From a virus, in the IMG/VR virus record IMGVR_UViG_3300046796_000499, positions 1 through 61,005 of that record: 61,005 nucleotides of DNA, one strand, 5' to 3'. The translations under genes were made by a program, and so were the position numbers. This document shows, one piece after another, positions 32,897 through 40,331 of the stretch. Numbering within the stretch: the first letter of the stretch is position 1; each line of letters starts with the position of its first letter. The notes beneath the pieces were generated by a model. The model did not search any database and had not been told where the DNA came from. It was given only the letters and a program-made list of their open reading frames with translations.

Positions 32897-33105
32897 GCTC
32901 GGTCCTTGCGGGCCCGCAGCTCCACCGGCTTGCCCTGCTCCCACACCACCGTGCCCACCTCCCAGCCGTGCCCGTCGTGGCGGATGTAGTCCCCCTGCCT
33001 CGGTACTGCCTCGAGCTCGATGAACGCGAACTGCCAGGGGCTCTCGCCCGGAGGGGGCCAGGGCTCTCCCTGCTCGGGCAGCCACATCAGTCTACAGGCC
33101 ACCAT
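32893..33105 (-). CDS. Unknown small protein (70 aa)
   Basis: I use ATG 33105, with GGGAGC as ribosome site; it overlaps the upstream gene by 14 nt. The product, MVACRLMWLPEQGEPWPPPG onwards, ends in a beta segment, GWEVGTVVWEQGKPVELRAR. A later ATG (33087) is possible. It is not recognised. Confidence 0.55.
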   Translation of the reverse strand: MVACRLMWLPEQGEPWPPPGESPWQFAFIELEAVPRQGDYIRHDGHGWEVGTVVWEQGKPVELRARKDRA

Positions 33106-33301
33106 CGGAGCTCCCGGGTCGGTTGGCCTCACTCGAAAACTGGCTTTCAGCGGTGGCCTGTAAATCGAGCGCCGCGAGAAAGCCCGCCACGAATGTTTGC
33201 CGCCTCGTCTTGTAGACGCGCTGCTTGTCCGCCTTGCGCCACTCGATCCAGGCTGCGGCCGCACGCTCCTCGGGGCTGGAGGGTCGGGAACAGGGAGGCA
33301 T
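33092..33301 (-). CDS. Unknown small protein (69 aa)
   Basis: Its ATG overlaps the preceding TGA (TGATG). The first part is a charged helix (SPEERAAAAWIEWRKADKQR, then KTRRQTFVAGFLAALDL), which could be a HTH-like or dimerising helix. It is not recognised. Confidence 0.55.
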   Translation of the reverse strand: MPPCSRPSSPEERAAAAWIEWRKADKQRVYKTRRQTFVAGFLAALDLQATAESQFSSEANRPGSSDGGL

Positions 33302-33807
33302 CAGCCCCGCCCGAGCTGCCGGGGGGCAGCGTCGAAGTCTGGTAGCAGCCCCACCATCTGGCCCGTTTCGTACATGGCTTCCACTGCGGGCTCGATGGCC
33401 TCACCCAGCAGCTTGCCGTTCGGTAGCACGATGTTGGCGAGGAACTCCCGCTCCACCGTCACGATCCCGGAGCGCACCGCTTCCAGCTTGCCCTTGATGA
33501 TCAGTAGCAGCGCCCGCCAGTTCTCTCTTTCGTACTGCTCGGGAGCGATGGGGCGGCCCACCTTGCCCTCGCGGCTGTAGGGTTGGAGGGTGAAGCGGAT
33601 TTGCCGGTGTGCCATGGTGAAGGCCACGAATCCCCCTTGCACTCCGAAGTCCGAGCCGCTTAGGGCCTGGGTCGCTCCGTGCCGCCGGACCAGGTCCTCG
33701 ATCTCCTGGCGTGTCTTGCTCACCGGAATGTCAGTTCCCTGGGCGAACCGCTGGGGCATTCCCTGCTTGGGCTTGGCGGGCTTTTTCTGCTGATTGGGTT
33801 CGGTCAC
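33301..33807 (-). CDS. Conserved phage protein of unknown function (168 aa)
   Basis: GTG 33807 overlaps the preceding stop as GTGA. The sequence KTRQEIEDLVRRHGATQALS, AHRQIRFTLQPY, ENWRALLLIIKGKLEAVRSG and FLANIVLPNGKLLGEAI follows a pattern I recognise from a widespread phage protein family with no known role, often near recombination or replication genes. No catalytic motif is evident. Confidence 0.75.
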   Translation of the reverse strand: MTEPNQQKKPAKPKQGMPQRFAQGTDIPVSKTRQEIEDLVRRHGATQALSGSDFGVQGGFVAFTMAHRQIRFTLQPYSREGKVGRPIAPEQYERENWRALLLIIKGKLEAVRSGIVTVEREFLANIVLPNGKLLGEAIEPAVEAMYETGQMVGLLPDFDAAPRQLGRG

Positions 33808-34274
33808 TTGTCGTACTCCCGCAGCTCGCGATCGTCCCATCCGTCTCCGGCGAGCAGGCGGAATACCGCGCGCCCGATCCGGCTCACGCCACCACCCCAG
33901 CGGATCTCGGTCTCCTGCATCCAGCGCTCCGCACCGAGAGCGTCCGTCTCTCGGTGCTCGATGAGCAGTTGGCCGTTTAGGTACTGCGCGCTCCCTGATT
34001 GTTTGCGCGCGGGAGCCACCAGCCGCAGCTTGCCCACCTGCCGGAGGATCCGGGGGTCAAGGCCGGGGGATGCCAGTGTAGCCCCAGGGATCGGCCTCTG
34101 TTGGGGCGGGAGCGTGATCTCCTGGACCAGCGCCAGCGCCTCCCGGCTCAGCTCCAGCGCTTTCTCCCTCCCCTCGTAGTCCGGCAGCTCGCTCCCCATC
34201 TCGTCCGCCAAGAACTCCAGCCGCTGGAGCGCCACCACCAGCCGGGCCCGTACCTCCTCCGTGATCTGCCACAT
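33804..34274 (-). CDS. Unknown protein (156 aa)
   Basis: ATG 34274 (MWQITEEVRARLVVALQRLE) has a stem-loop/GAAAG leader in front, which argues against the longer open frame to 34298. The N-terminal half is helical, the C-terminal half (HRETDALGAERWMQETEIRW) mixed. The first 218 nt of this gene are also read by the run-on frame of the upstream gene (34057-34476). Confidence 0.6.
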   Translation of the reverse strand: MWQITEEVRARLVVALQRLEFLADEMGSELPDYEGREKALELSREALALVQEITLPPQQRPIPGATLASPGLDPRILRQVGKLRLVAPARKQSGSAQYLNGQLLIEHRETDALGAERWMQETEIRWGGGVSRIGRAVFRLLAGDGWDDRELREYDK

Positions 34275-34476
34275 CGCTTTTCCCTTTCTCGGGGCCATCG
34301 CTGCCCCACATCGTTCGGATCTCGGCCAGGTATACCTCGCGCGCCACCCCGAGGCGCTGGGCGATCGTCACCGCCATCACCCCGAATATCGCCACCAGGT
34401 CCTGGGCGCTCGGGGGCGGGTCGAGCGCCGCGTGCCAGTCCCGCAGCGCCCGCAGCACCCGCGCCCGGTCGCTCAC
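34057..34476 (-). CDS. Unknown protein with a run-on frame into the next gene (139 aa)
   Basis: GTG 34476 overlaps the preceding stop as GTGA. The first 60 residues look like a real helical protein (MSDRARVLRALRDWHAALDP, then FGVMAVTIAQRLGVAREVYL). Past about 34300 it enters the leader and the coding sequence of the next gene in another frame and becomes Gly/Ala/Pro-rich without stops until 34057. Either the stop has been lost or the tail is dual-coded; the functional part is probably the first 60-70 residues. Confidence 0.5.
   Translation of the reverse strand: MSDRARVLRALRDWHAALDPPPSAQDLVAIFGVMAVTIAQRLGVAREVYLAEIRTMWGSDGPEKGKSDVADHGGGTGPAGGGAPAAGVLGGRDGERAAGLRGEGESAGAEPGGAGAGPGDHAPAPTEADPWGYTGIPRP
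34281..34310 (-). promoter_or_regulatory. Stem-loop/GAAAG leader
   Basis: The minus strand shows GGGGC (pairs 34291-34295 with 34303-34307), a 7-nt loop, GCCCC and GAGAAAGGGAAAAGCG, then ATG 34274. It lies inside the run-on frame of the upstream gene. Confidence 0.65.
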
Positions 34477-35177
34477 GCCGCGCCCCCGAGCGGGTCTGGC
34501 GCGGGTCCCTTGCGGGCCTGGGCTAGATACACCTCTGCCGCCAGGTCCGCGAACAGAGGCTCGCCGCATCCCACCTCGATGGCGTAGCGGGCCGCGTAGT
34601 TCAAAAGCAGGTTGCACCACTCCCGGGGCAACATCTGGTTGTGCGGCTCGGTGAGGAACTCCGCCAGGCGCTTGCTGATGGCCACCCCGCGCCCGCCGAT
34701 CGTGCCGTCGGGCAGCTCCACCAGGCTCGGCATCGGGATCACCGTCCCGGGGGGTTGGGGCGTCGGAGCGTAGCCGTTTTTGAGCGCGTAGTTTACGCAC
34801 GCCTCGAGCGGGAACACTCCCTCGCCGCGCGCCTTGCCCTCCGGATCCATCTCGTGGCGGACCACGAAAATCATCTGGTGGACGGTGGTCGGCCCCGGCA
34901 CGTGGTTCAATTCGAACCCCATCTCCCGGATGAACCCGAGCAGCCGTTCCTTCGGCTCCCAGAGCTCGTAGAGCCGGGCCATCTCCTCCAGGTTGATCGC
35001 CCCGAGCACCCCGGCCTCGAGCAGGATGCGCCAGAGGTGGAAAGAGTCCCCGTGCGGCCAGACCCGCACGATCTCCCGCCCCTCGCGGATCTCCCCCACC
35101 ACCGGGCCCAGATCCCCATCGGCTATCTCGAGCGGCAGCAACTCGCGCGGCGCCCCCGTCATGCACCAGACCCGCAT
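34473..35177 (-). CDS. Unknown protein (234 aa)
   Basis: The 234-residue protein starts MRVWCMTGAPRELLPLEIAD and carries REIVRVWPHGDSFHLWRILL, PTTVHQMIFVVRHEMDPEG and GVFPLEACVNYALKNGYAPT. It appears to be a soluble alpha/beta protein; I do not recognise the family. It ends with a GTGA coupling to the following gene. Confidence 0.65.
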   Translation of the reverse strand: MRVWCMTGAPRELLPLEIADGDLGPVVGEIREGREIVRVWPHGDSFHLWRILLEAGVLGAINLEEMARLYELWEPKERLLGFIREMGFELNHVPGPTTVHQMIFVVRHEMDPEGKARGEGVFPLEACVNYALKNGYAPTPQPPGTVIPMPSLVELPDGTIGGRGVAISKRLAEFLTEPHNQMLPREWCNLLLNYAARYAIEVGCGEPLFADLAAEVYLAQARKGPAPDPLGGAA

Positions 35178-35180
35178 CGT

Positions 35181-35567
35181 TTATCCCTCCGCTTCGCCCA
35201 GCAGATCGTCGTTGCTCGGGTAGCAGTTGGCCACTGCCCGCGCGCGCTCGATGGCCTCCACCAGGGCTCCGGGTTGCCCCGAGTCCGCCGCCTCCACCAC
35301 GTCGCGCAAGGCGCCGAGCGGGAGCGGTAGCCCCTGGATCGCGGCTCGGTGGTAGCGGAGCGCCGCCATCCCCGCCGCCAGCGCGCGCTTTTCTTTCGCG
35401 TAGTGCACCAGCACCGCGGGGGTCTCCACCTGGTCCACCAGCGCCCCGGCGCGATAGCGGAACATTCGCTCGAATACCACAATGTGGGCTTGGACCTTGG
35501 GCAAGATCGGCGCGCCCTGCTCATCGTAGCGGATCGGTCGTTCGTGCTTGGGATCGGGTCGTTGCAT
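35181..35567 (-). CDS. Unknown protein (128 aa)
   Basis: ATG 35567 is preceded by GAAAAGAAACCCC, a weaker relative of the GAAAG leaders. The product, MQRPDPKHERPIRYDEQGAP onwards, is mainly helical (AKEKRALAAGMAALRYHRAA). It is not recognised. The longer upstream frame is a shadow. Confidence 0.6.
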   Translation of the reverse strand: MQRPDPKHERPIRYDEQGAPILPKVQAHIVVFERMFRYRAGALVDQVETPAVLVHYAKEKRALAAGMAALRYHRAAIQGLPLPLGALRDVVEAADSGQPGALVEAIERARAVANCYPSNDDLLGEAEG

Positions 35568-35578
35568 GGGGTTTCTTT

Positions 35579-36055
35579 TCAGTGCAGCTCGGCCAATGGA
35601 TCTCTCGGGAGGTCGCTCGCCTTGGCCTGTTTGGGCGCCTCCTCCGGCCAGTGGCCGTGCTGATCGTAAAATTCGAGGTCGCCGTCCGAGCGGCTCTCCT
35701 CCTCGTTCTGGCCGAGGGTGCCGAGGCCCTCCACCTTGATCGGCGAATTGAGACCGAACAAGTCTTTCAGCTCCTTGGCGATGCGCGCGCACACCCCGTA
35801 TTGCCGGGCCGTGAGCGCCTTGCGGTACAGCGCCTCGAGCGTGAGCTCCATCTTGCCCCGCCGCGTCGACCGATCCACCTGCTCGGCTTCCGATAGGAGC
35901 TTCCACGCCTCGTTGTAGACTCGGCGCGCCGCCTGCTCGGTCACCTTGAACCGCTTGGCCATCTCCTTCACCACCACGTGCTCGGGGCGGAGCTCGGCAA
36001 TGCCGTCCTCGGCCATGTAGCGTGCCTCGAGCCGGAGCGCCTTGGTGAGCTTCAC
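35579..36055 (-). CDS. Putative terminase small subunit / HTH DNA-binding protein
   Basis: GTG 36055 overlaps the preceding stop. The 158-residue protein has a helix-turn-helix-like segment (KEMAKRFKVTEQAARRVYNE, about residues 34-53) and a helical region ending in CARIAKELKDLFGLNSPIKV. The pattern of an N-terminal HTH and a K-LFGLN-P-like helix is typical of small terminase subunits and related phage HTH proteins. The gene is next to an HNH nuclease, as in many packaging modules. TerL lies about 9 kb downstream, so the call is moderate. Confidence 0.6.
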   Translation of the reverse strand: MKLTKALRLEARYMAEDGIAELRPEHVVVKEMAKRFKVTEQAARRVYNEAWKLLSEAEQVDRSTRRGKMELTLEALYRKALTARQYGVCARIAKELKDLFGLNSPIKVEGLGTLGQNEEESRSDGDLEFYDQHGHWPEEAPKQAKASDLPRDPLAELH

Positions 36056-36372
36056 CGGTTCGCCTCGAATCGCACCTGCTCGGCCAGACCGAGCACCACC
36101 GCATTTCTCAACTGGACCGCGATCGCCTTCCAGAGCTCGGCATTCGTGCGATCCCGGCTCCAGTCGCCGATCGTGCCTTTCTGATGGAGCTGGCCGTGGT
36201 GGGGCGGGCAGAGCGCCACGGTGTGCAGGTCGCACGTTTTGATCCCCATACCACCGCCGCCTGCCTTTCGGCCGTGGTGGTGGGCATGCGTGCCCTCGGT
36301 TGCCCCGCAAATGCAGCAGCCGAGCGAACGCACCCAAGCGAGGTAGCGTTCCGAACGCAGCGGTGTCGTCAC
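36052..36372 (-). CDS. HNH endonuclease-type protein
   Basis: GTG 36372 overlaps the preceding stop. The 106 residues hold a zinc site and an HNH core: CCICGATEGTHAHHHGRKAG (about 19-38), then HTVALCPPHHGQLHQKG (about 50-66), where the CxxC and CxxH residues bind zinc and the His residues form the active site. This resembles the DUF968/Ref-type HNH proteins of phages. It probably nicks or cuts DNA in packaging or recombination; its neighbour is the putative TerS. Confidence 0.82.
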   Translation of the reverse strand: MTTPLRSERYLAWVRSLGCCICGATEGTHAHHHGRKAGGGGMGIKTCDLHTVALCPPHHGQLHQKGTIGDWSRDRTNAELWKAIAVQLRNAVVLGLAEQVRFEANR

Positions 36373-36986
36373 GGCCCTTGACCTGGGCGCTCGCGCGGAT
36401 CGGGCTGGTCCTCCTCGGGATCGCGCGCCAGAGCGCCATGGTGCTGGCGATCGGCCAGGCTTCCCTTTTCCACCCGCGTCCGCTTCTTTCGTGCCTTGGC
36501 CGCCTTGGGGGCAGGCTCCGCGCGGAACTCGAACAGCACGCTCGGCTGGTCCGGGACCTCGGGCAGCACCATCCCCGCGATGGGATGCGCGTGGGCGTGG
36601 ACCGCGCGCACCCACTGGCTCACCGCGAGCAGGTCCGCCTCGGGCCAGGCCTTGATCTCCGCCAGCGTCGGCACCGGTCCCGGCAGCTCCTTGGCGTGGT
36701 TTTTCAGGTCGTGGATGAGCGCCTGGGGCTCGATGGCGATCGGCTTGAAGGTCTCGCTCACCGGGTCGTATCGCTCTGGCCCCCGCTGTGGCTCGACTTT
36801 CCCCCCCTCCCAGATCCGCACGATCACCCCGCCATTGTCCGCCTTTTCCACGTTGCAGCGCTTCACCACCTCGAGCACGTCCGGCGGCAGAAAGCGCCGC
36901 TGGGCCGCGCCCGTAAGCACGCTCTCGATGAACTGCCGCTCGGTCAGAATGTAGACGCGATCGGCCTCGCTCTCGGGCTCGCTCAT
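36369..36986 (-). CDS. Unknown protein (205 aa)
   Basis: ATG 36986 has a stem-loop/GAAAG leader. The product starts MSEPESEADRVYILTERQFI; a helical core is followed by a Lys/Arg-rich C-terminus (AAKARKKRTRVEKGSLADRQ). It may bind nucleic acid. It is not recognised. Confidence 0.65.
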   Translation of the reverse strand: MSEPESEADRVYILTERQFIESVLTGAAQRRFLPPDVLEVVKRCNVEKADNGGVIVRIWEGGKVEPQRGPERYDPVSETFKPIAIEPQALIHDLKNHAKELPGPVPTLAEIKAWPEADLLAVSQWVRAVHAHAHPIAGMVLPEVPDQPSVLFEFRAEPAPKAAKARKKRTRVEKGSLADRQHHGALARDPEEDQPDPRERPGQGP

Positions 36987-37534
36987 ATAGGTGTCTCTTT
37001 CCGGGGCGCGTAGCCCATTTTTAGAAGCGTTTCCCGGTGCCAGGGGCTCAGCCCCTCGGTACCATGGCTGTCAGCATAGCACACCAGAGCCTCCCGGCAG
37101 CCCTTGGAATCCTCCCAGAACGCCCGGATCGTGCGGACGGACCCGGTTGCCCCATCGAGCTGGGGACGCCGGAGGATCCACGCCACGGGCCCGAGCACCC
37201 CCTTTCGAGTCCGGAACGGGGTGTCGTCTCCCGGGCGCTCCTGCCCGAGCACCTTTCGCCCGGGCCCGAGCCGGAGGTAACCGACCAGCTCGGCCGTCCC
37301 GAGCCAGCCCTGGGCCTGACAACGCAAGGAAAGCCGCAAGCCGTCCCGGGGCAGCTTGACCCCCAGGCCCTCGAGCAACCACCACGCCTCCCAGAGCTCG
37401 CCCCCCACTATGCCGATCCGCTTGCCGAGCAGGGAGTGCGGCGGGCAAAGATCGGTATTGGCCACCTCGAGCTCCCCTGAGAGGATCGCCCAGGCCCAGG
37501 GCTGGGGCAGGGCCAAGCCGTGCGTCACGCTCAT
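36983..37534 (-). CDS. ASCH/PUA-like domain protein 2
   Basis: The 183-residue protein opens MSVTHGLALPQPWAWAILSG, the same PQPWAW strand as in the first ASCH-like protein, and continues with RLSLRCQAQGWLGTAELVGY. The usual ENR-type basic segment is changed to ELEVANTDLCPPHSLLGK, so the binding pocket may differ. The two paralogues flank the terminase-small-subunit/HNH block. The start ATG 37534 ends the only plausible N-terminus. Confidence 0.65.
   Translation of the reverse strand: MSVTHGLALPQPWAWAILSGELEVANTDLCPPHSLLGKRIGIVGGELWEAWWLLEGLGVKLPRDGLRLSLRCQAQGWLGTAELVGYLRLGPGRKVLGQERPGDDTPFRTRKGVLGPVAWILRRPQLDGATGSVRTIRAFWEDSKGCREALVCYADSHGTEGLSPWHRETLLKMGYAPRKETPI
36992..37017 (-). promoter_or_regulatory. 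Stem-loop/GAAAG leader
   Basis: The minus strand shows GGGC, loop TACGC, GCCC (37004-37007 with 37013-37016) and CGGAAAGAGACACC before ATG 36986. It lies at the 3-prime end of the ASCH 2 gene. Confidence 0.6.
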
Positions 37535-37536
37535 TT

Positions 37537-38136
37537 TCAGCCCCGCAGCGCCTCCTCGATTACGTTCGCGCCGATGACTCCGCCCACCGTCGCATAATCG
37601 AGCGCCTTGCGAATCCGCTCCCGAATCCGCTCCGCCTCTGCTTTGCCCACCTCCGCCGCCGGCACGATCCGTAGCCCCGGCTGGACCAGCTCGCACCCCG
37701 GACACATCAGCGGCGTGAACGCGATCCCGCACTCGCACTCGCACAGATCCGGCTCGGGGGTCTCGGTCGTCCCCGCCGAGCGCCGTGCTTTCAGCTCCCG
37801 GAGCCGGATCGCCTCGTCCTGGGCGCTGTTGTAGGAGCGGCGGAGATCCACCATCGCCTCCACCGGATCCCGGCCCTCCTCGATGTCCGCGCCCAGCCCC
37901 GCCGCGTCGATGAGCCGCTCCGCCAGCGTGGGTGGCCTACGCGGCGCCAGCGGCGCGTCGTACTCGTCCACGAGCTCAGAGCACGGCACCTCGAACGGAT
38001 CGGCCTTCGGATCCCAGGGCCACTCGTACTGGACCGCCGCCAGGTTCTGGCCGTCCTTGGTGCGCAGCGCCTTGACCGTCCCGAACCCGTCCGCCCGCCG
38101 GTGAAATACTCTCTGGCCTAGTCTCAGATCGGTCAC
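37537..38136 (-). CDS. Unknown protein with a zinc-ribbon-like segment (199 aa)
   Basis: The protein starts MTDLRLGQRVFHRRADGFGT, a small beta-barrel-like N-terminus (FGTVKALRTKDGQNLAAVQY), and has a cysteine cluster CECECGIAFTPLMCPGCE at about 130-147. A helical C-terminus follows. It is an unrecognised phage protein, coupled to its neighbours. Confidence 0.65.
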   Translation of the reverse strand: MTDLRLGQRVFHRRADGFGTVKALRTKDGQNLAAVQYEWPWDPKADPFEVPCSELVDEYDAPLAPRRPPTLAERLIDAAGLGADIEEGRDPVEAMVDLRRSYNSAQDEAIRLRELKARRSAGTTETPEPDLCECECGIAFTPLMCPGCELVQPGLRIVPAAEVGKAEAERIRERIRKALDYATVGGVIGANVIEEALRG

Positions 38137-38477
38137 GGCTTCAACGCCTCCTCGTCCAGATCCTGGGGGTTGGAGTGAAACTCGATCACCTCTTCCAACA
38201 TCTCCTGGTCCACCCCCGGTTGCCCCATCAGGGTCGCCTGGGTCGCCTCCACCCCGAGGATATACATCTGTTTGAGCGCCTCCCGAAGGTGCGACACGTC
38301 GACCAGCATCGCCTGCTGGAAGGGTGAAATCAGCTCGGTGCCCTCCTCCGCCGTCACGTCCAGGGTGGTTCTGCCCTTCGGCTCCACGAGCGCGCGGATC
38401 ACCGCGTTTCTAAGGACACGCCAGGCGAGCGCGTCGAACGCTTCAATTTGCCGCGTGATGTCGGGTCTACCTTCCAT
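38133..38477 (-). CDS. Unknown protein (114 aa)
   Basis: ATG 38477 (MEGRPDITRQIEAFDALAWR) has GAAAGGTGAGG upstream. The product is helical. The longer open frame to 38585 is not supported. It overlaps the run-on end of the upstream gene by 79 nt. Confidence 0.6.
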   Translation of the reverse strand: MEGRPDITRQIEAFDALAWRVLRNAVIRALVEPKGRTTLDVTAEEGTELISPFQQAMLVDVSHLREALKQMYILGVEATQATLMGQPGVDQEMLEEVIEFHSNPQDLDEEALKP

Positions 38478-38752
38478 GGCCTCACCTTTCGGAGTCGAAT
38501 GTCCACCTTCACCTCGGCCAGCGCCAAGAGCGCCACGCGCCGAGCCTCCCACCAAATCCAGAGGTGACAGAGCCCGAACCCCCACCAGGCGCGCCGCGGG
38601 GTCATCACCTCGAGCGCGATAGTGTGGCCCTCGAACCGCACCGTAACGTTGAGCCCGGGGAACCGATCCCGCACCATCCCGAGCACCCGCAAGGCGCCGA
38701 GCTGCCGCATGCCGCGCGATTTGCCCACGGCCAGGTGGAGCGGGTGGATCAC
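38399..38752 (-). CDS. Unknown hydrophobic-centred protein running into the next gene (117 aa)
   Basis: GTG 38752 overlaps the preceding stop as GTGA. Residues about 55-80 are Trp/Leu-rich (AWWGFGLCHLWIWWEARRVA). The frame passes the ribosome site and start of the downstream gene and stops 79 nt inside it. It is not recognised. Confidence 0.55.
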   Translation of the reverse strand: MIHPLHLAVGKSRGMRQLGALRVLGMVRDRFPGLNVTVRFEGHTIALEVMTPRRAWWGFGLCHLWIWWEARRVALLALAEVKVDIRLRKVRPWKVDPTSRGKLKRSTRSPGVSLETR

Positions 38753-38886
38753 CGCCGCACCAGATAAATCCCCACGCAAATAGCCAACTGCAGGAGCACC
38801 GCCGCCACCAGCCAGTTCACCTGCCACTCGAGGCGCGCGATCCGCCCCTCCAGCTCCTTGACCCAGTACACGTGGCTTTCTTTCAT
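38749..38886 (-). CDS. Small single-pass membrane protein (45 aa)
   Basis: ATG 38886 overlaps the preceding stop as ATGA. An N-terminal charged helix (KELEGRIARLEWQV) is followed by one membrane segment (residues 23-42, WLVAAVLLQLAICVGIYLV) and a basic end. This tail-anchored layout could place it in the host inner membrane. Role unknown. Confidence 0.6.
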   Translation of the reverse strand: MKESHVYWVKELEGRIARLEWQVNWLVAAVLLQLAICVGIYLVRR

Positions 38887-39464
38887 CGCCTCACCTTGAT
38901 GGGTTCGGGCTCCCAGAGCGAGCGCCACCACTCGCCGATCCCCGAGGCGCTCGCCAGCCCCTCACGCTGCTTTTTGGTGGCGCCCTTCCATTCGGCCTCG
39001 TCCCCCACGAGCTCGGCCGCGCGCTTGATCGAGAGCGCGATGCCCTCGGCCCGCGGCAGGCGCCCCGGGATGCCCGCTCGCCGGCGCTGCCGGGCCTGCC
39101 AGGTGCTCGGGGAGACCTGGAACAGGTGCAGGTCCTTGCGTGTCCAAGTCTTGTCGCTGTGATGCATGATGGCCCCGAGCCAGCCGAGGCTCATCCCCTG
39201 CCGAAAGCTCATCTCGAGCACGCTCCCGGCCATCCCCAGGTTTCCGATATACTGGCCCTCCACCACCGCCACGCATGCCTCCACCGTCCGGAACAGCGCC
39301 ACCAGCGCCTCCGGATCGTACGCGTGGCAGAACGCGCACGGCACCAGTTGCCAGGGATACCAACCGAGCGCCCACCCATCCGCCCCCGGATCGATGGAGA
39401 CGAAAGGCACGTTGTCGAACCGCGCGCGCTGGTCGGCCTGCTTGTAGTCGAGCCGCTGGATCAC
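38883..39464 (-). CDS. RuvC-like Holliday junction resolvase family protein
   Basis: GTG 39464 overlaps the preceding stop and follows a stem-loop/GAAAG leader. The 193-residue protein has the RNase H-fold motifs VSIDPGADGWALG (first Asp), VVEGQYIGN (Glu) and FQVSPSTWQ, as in phage RuvC-like nucleases that resolve branched DNA before packaging. The C-terminal motif, usually with one or two Asp residues, reads QREGLASASGIGEWW, so the last catalytic acid is not obvious. It may be partially active or use the nearby Glu. Confidence 0.72.
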   Translation of the reverse strand: MIQRLDYKQADQRARFDNVPFVSIDPGADGWALGWYPWQLVPCAFCHAYDPEALVALFRTVEACVAVVEGQYIGNLGMAGSVLEMSFRQGMSLGWLGAIMHHSDKTWTRKDLHLFQVSPSTWQARQRRRAGIPGRLPRAEGIALSIKRAAELVGDEAEWKGATKKQREGLASASGIGEWWRSLWEPEPIKVRR

Positions 39465-39778
39465 GGGAGCTCTTTCCCTTTCTGGGCCTCTGAAGGCCAA
39501 CACCGAAAACACACCCGGTCCGCCCGGTTCTGCGCTGCCGGATCCGCCGGATGCCAACAGCGCTCGCTCAGTCTGACATTCCACCCGCACAGTTTGCAAG
39601 GCCGGGCGAATTTCCTCACCCGTCCGCGCGCCCAGAGCTGCAGCCCCGTCCCCACCGCCGCCTGGGCCATCGGCACGCCCTTTACCGTCACCCGCTCCAC
39701 CAGGGCGGGCCTCGGGGTGAGCTTCACCTCGGGCGGCTGCAGCGCCATCCCCCGCGGCTCCAGCCGCGCCCGCTTCAC
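39461..39778 (-). CDS. Zinc-ribbon-like protein (105 aa)
   Basis: GTG 39778 overlaps the preceding stop. The C-terminal half holds CKLCGWNVRLSERCWHP and VCFRCW, four or more cysteines with a His, a zinc ribbon. The N-terminus is basic. The function is unknown; such proteins are common among phage early genes. Confidence 0.65.
   Translation of the reverse strand: MKRARLEPRGMALQPPEVKLTPRPALVERVTVKGVPMAQAAVGTGLQLWARGRVRKFARPCKLCGWNVRLSERCWHPADPAAQNRADRVCFRCWPSEAQKGKELP
39472..39500 (-). promoter_or_regulatory. Stem-loop/GAAAG leader of the RuvC-like gene
   Basis: The minus strand shows GGCCT, loop TCAG, AGGCC (39485-39489 with 39494-39498) and CAGAAAGGGAAAGAG, then GTG 39464. It lies inside the C-terminal codons of the zinc-ribbon gene. 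Confidence 0.65.
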
Positions 39779-39987
39779 TCCCGCCCCACCGTGAGGGGGT
39801 GCTTGCAGGGGGCCACGTTGCCCGACCGCAGCGCGTAGCCGTAGAACACCCGGGTAGACCCGCAGCGTTCGCACTCGCACCGCCAGCGCGCGCCGTTGCC
39901 CCCCACCACCCGCCCGAGCACCTTCCAGCCGCCGTAGAGCTTGCCCGTCTCGTCCTTGAATGCCCAGTCCTGGCCGATGCGGCTCAC
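39775..39987 (-). CDS. Zinc-finger-like protein (70 aa)
   Basis: GTG 39987 overlaps the preceding stop. Residues about 36-63 read WRCECERCGSTRVFYGYALR, then CKHPL: four cysteines in a zinc-finger-like pattern close to that of common phage proteins with the LRSG-type segment (here LRSGNV). It probably binds nucleic acid. Confidence 0.7.
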   Translation of the reverse strand: MSRIGQDWAFKDETGKLYGGWKVLGRVVGGNGARWRCECERCGSTRVFYGYALRSGNVAPCKHPLTVGRE

Positions 39988-40331
39988 TGCTGCCACCGGC
40001 CGATCTTCAGCCGCACGTCCACCCACACCCCCGCCGGCAGCACGTGGACGGACAGACTCTCGGCGGTGGTGTCGGCGGTGAGCGCCGCTCGGCCTTTCAG
40101 CTCGGTCAGGATGCGGAGCTCGAGCGCCTGGCGGAGCCGATCGGCAAACGTGCCACCCGCCGCCGCGCTCTCGGCCTCGGCTTGCTCGAGGAGCCTCTCC
40201 AGGTGCTCTCGGGCTTGCTCGGTCCAGAGCTCCCAGGACGGGCTGCGGCCCTCCTCCGGCAGCACCTTGGCTCGCTCCAGGTGTTCGCGGATCCGGGACA
40301 GATCTCCCTCGCTCAGCCGCTCGGTGCTCAC
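39984..40331 (-). CDS. Unknown charged protein (115 aa)
   Basis: GTG 40331 overlaps the preceding stop. The product, MSTERLSEGDLSRIREHLER onwards, is mostly coiled coil (QAREHLERLLEQAEAESAAA), with a C-terminal beta end (LSVHVLPAGVWVDVRLKIG). It is not recognised. Confidence 0.6.
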   Translation of the reverse strand: MSTERLSEGDLSRIREHLERAKVLPEEGRSPSWELWTEQAREHLERLLEQAEAESAAAGGTFADRLRQALELRILTELKGRAALTADTTAESLSVHVLPAGVWVDVRLKIGRWQQ

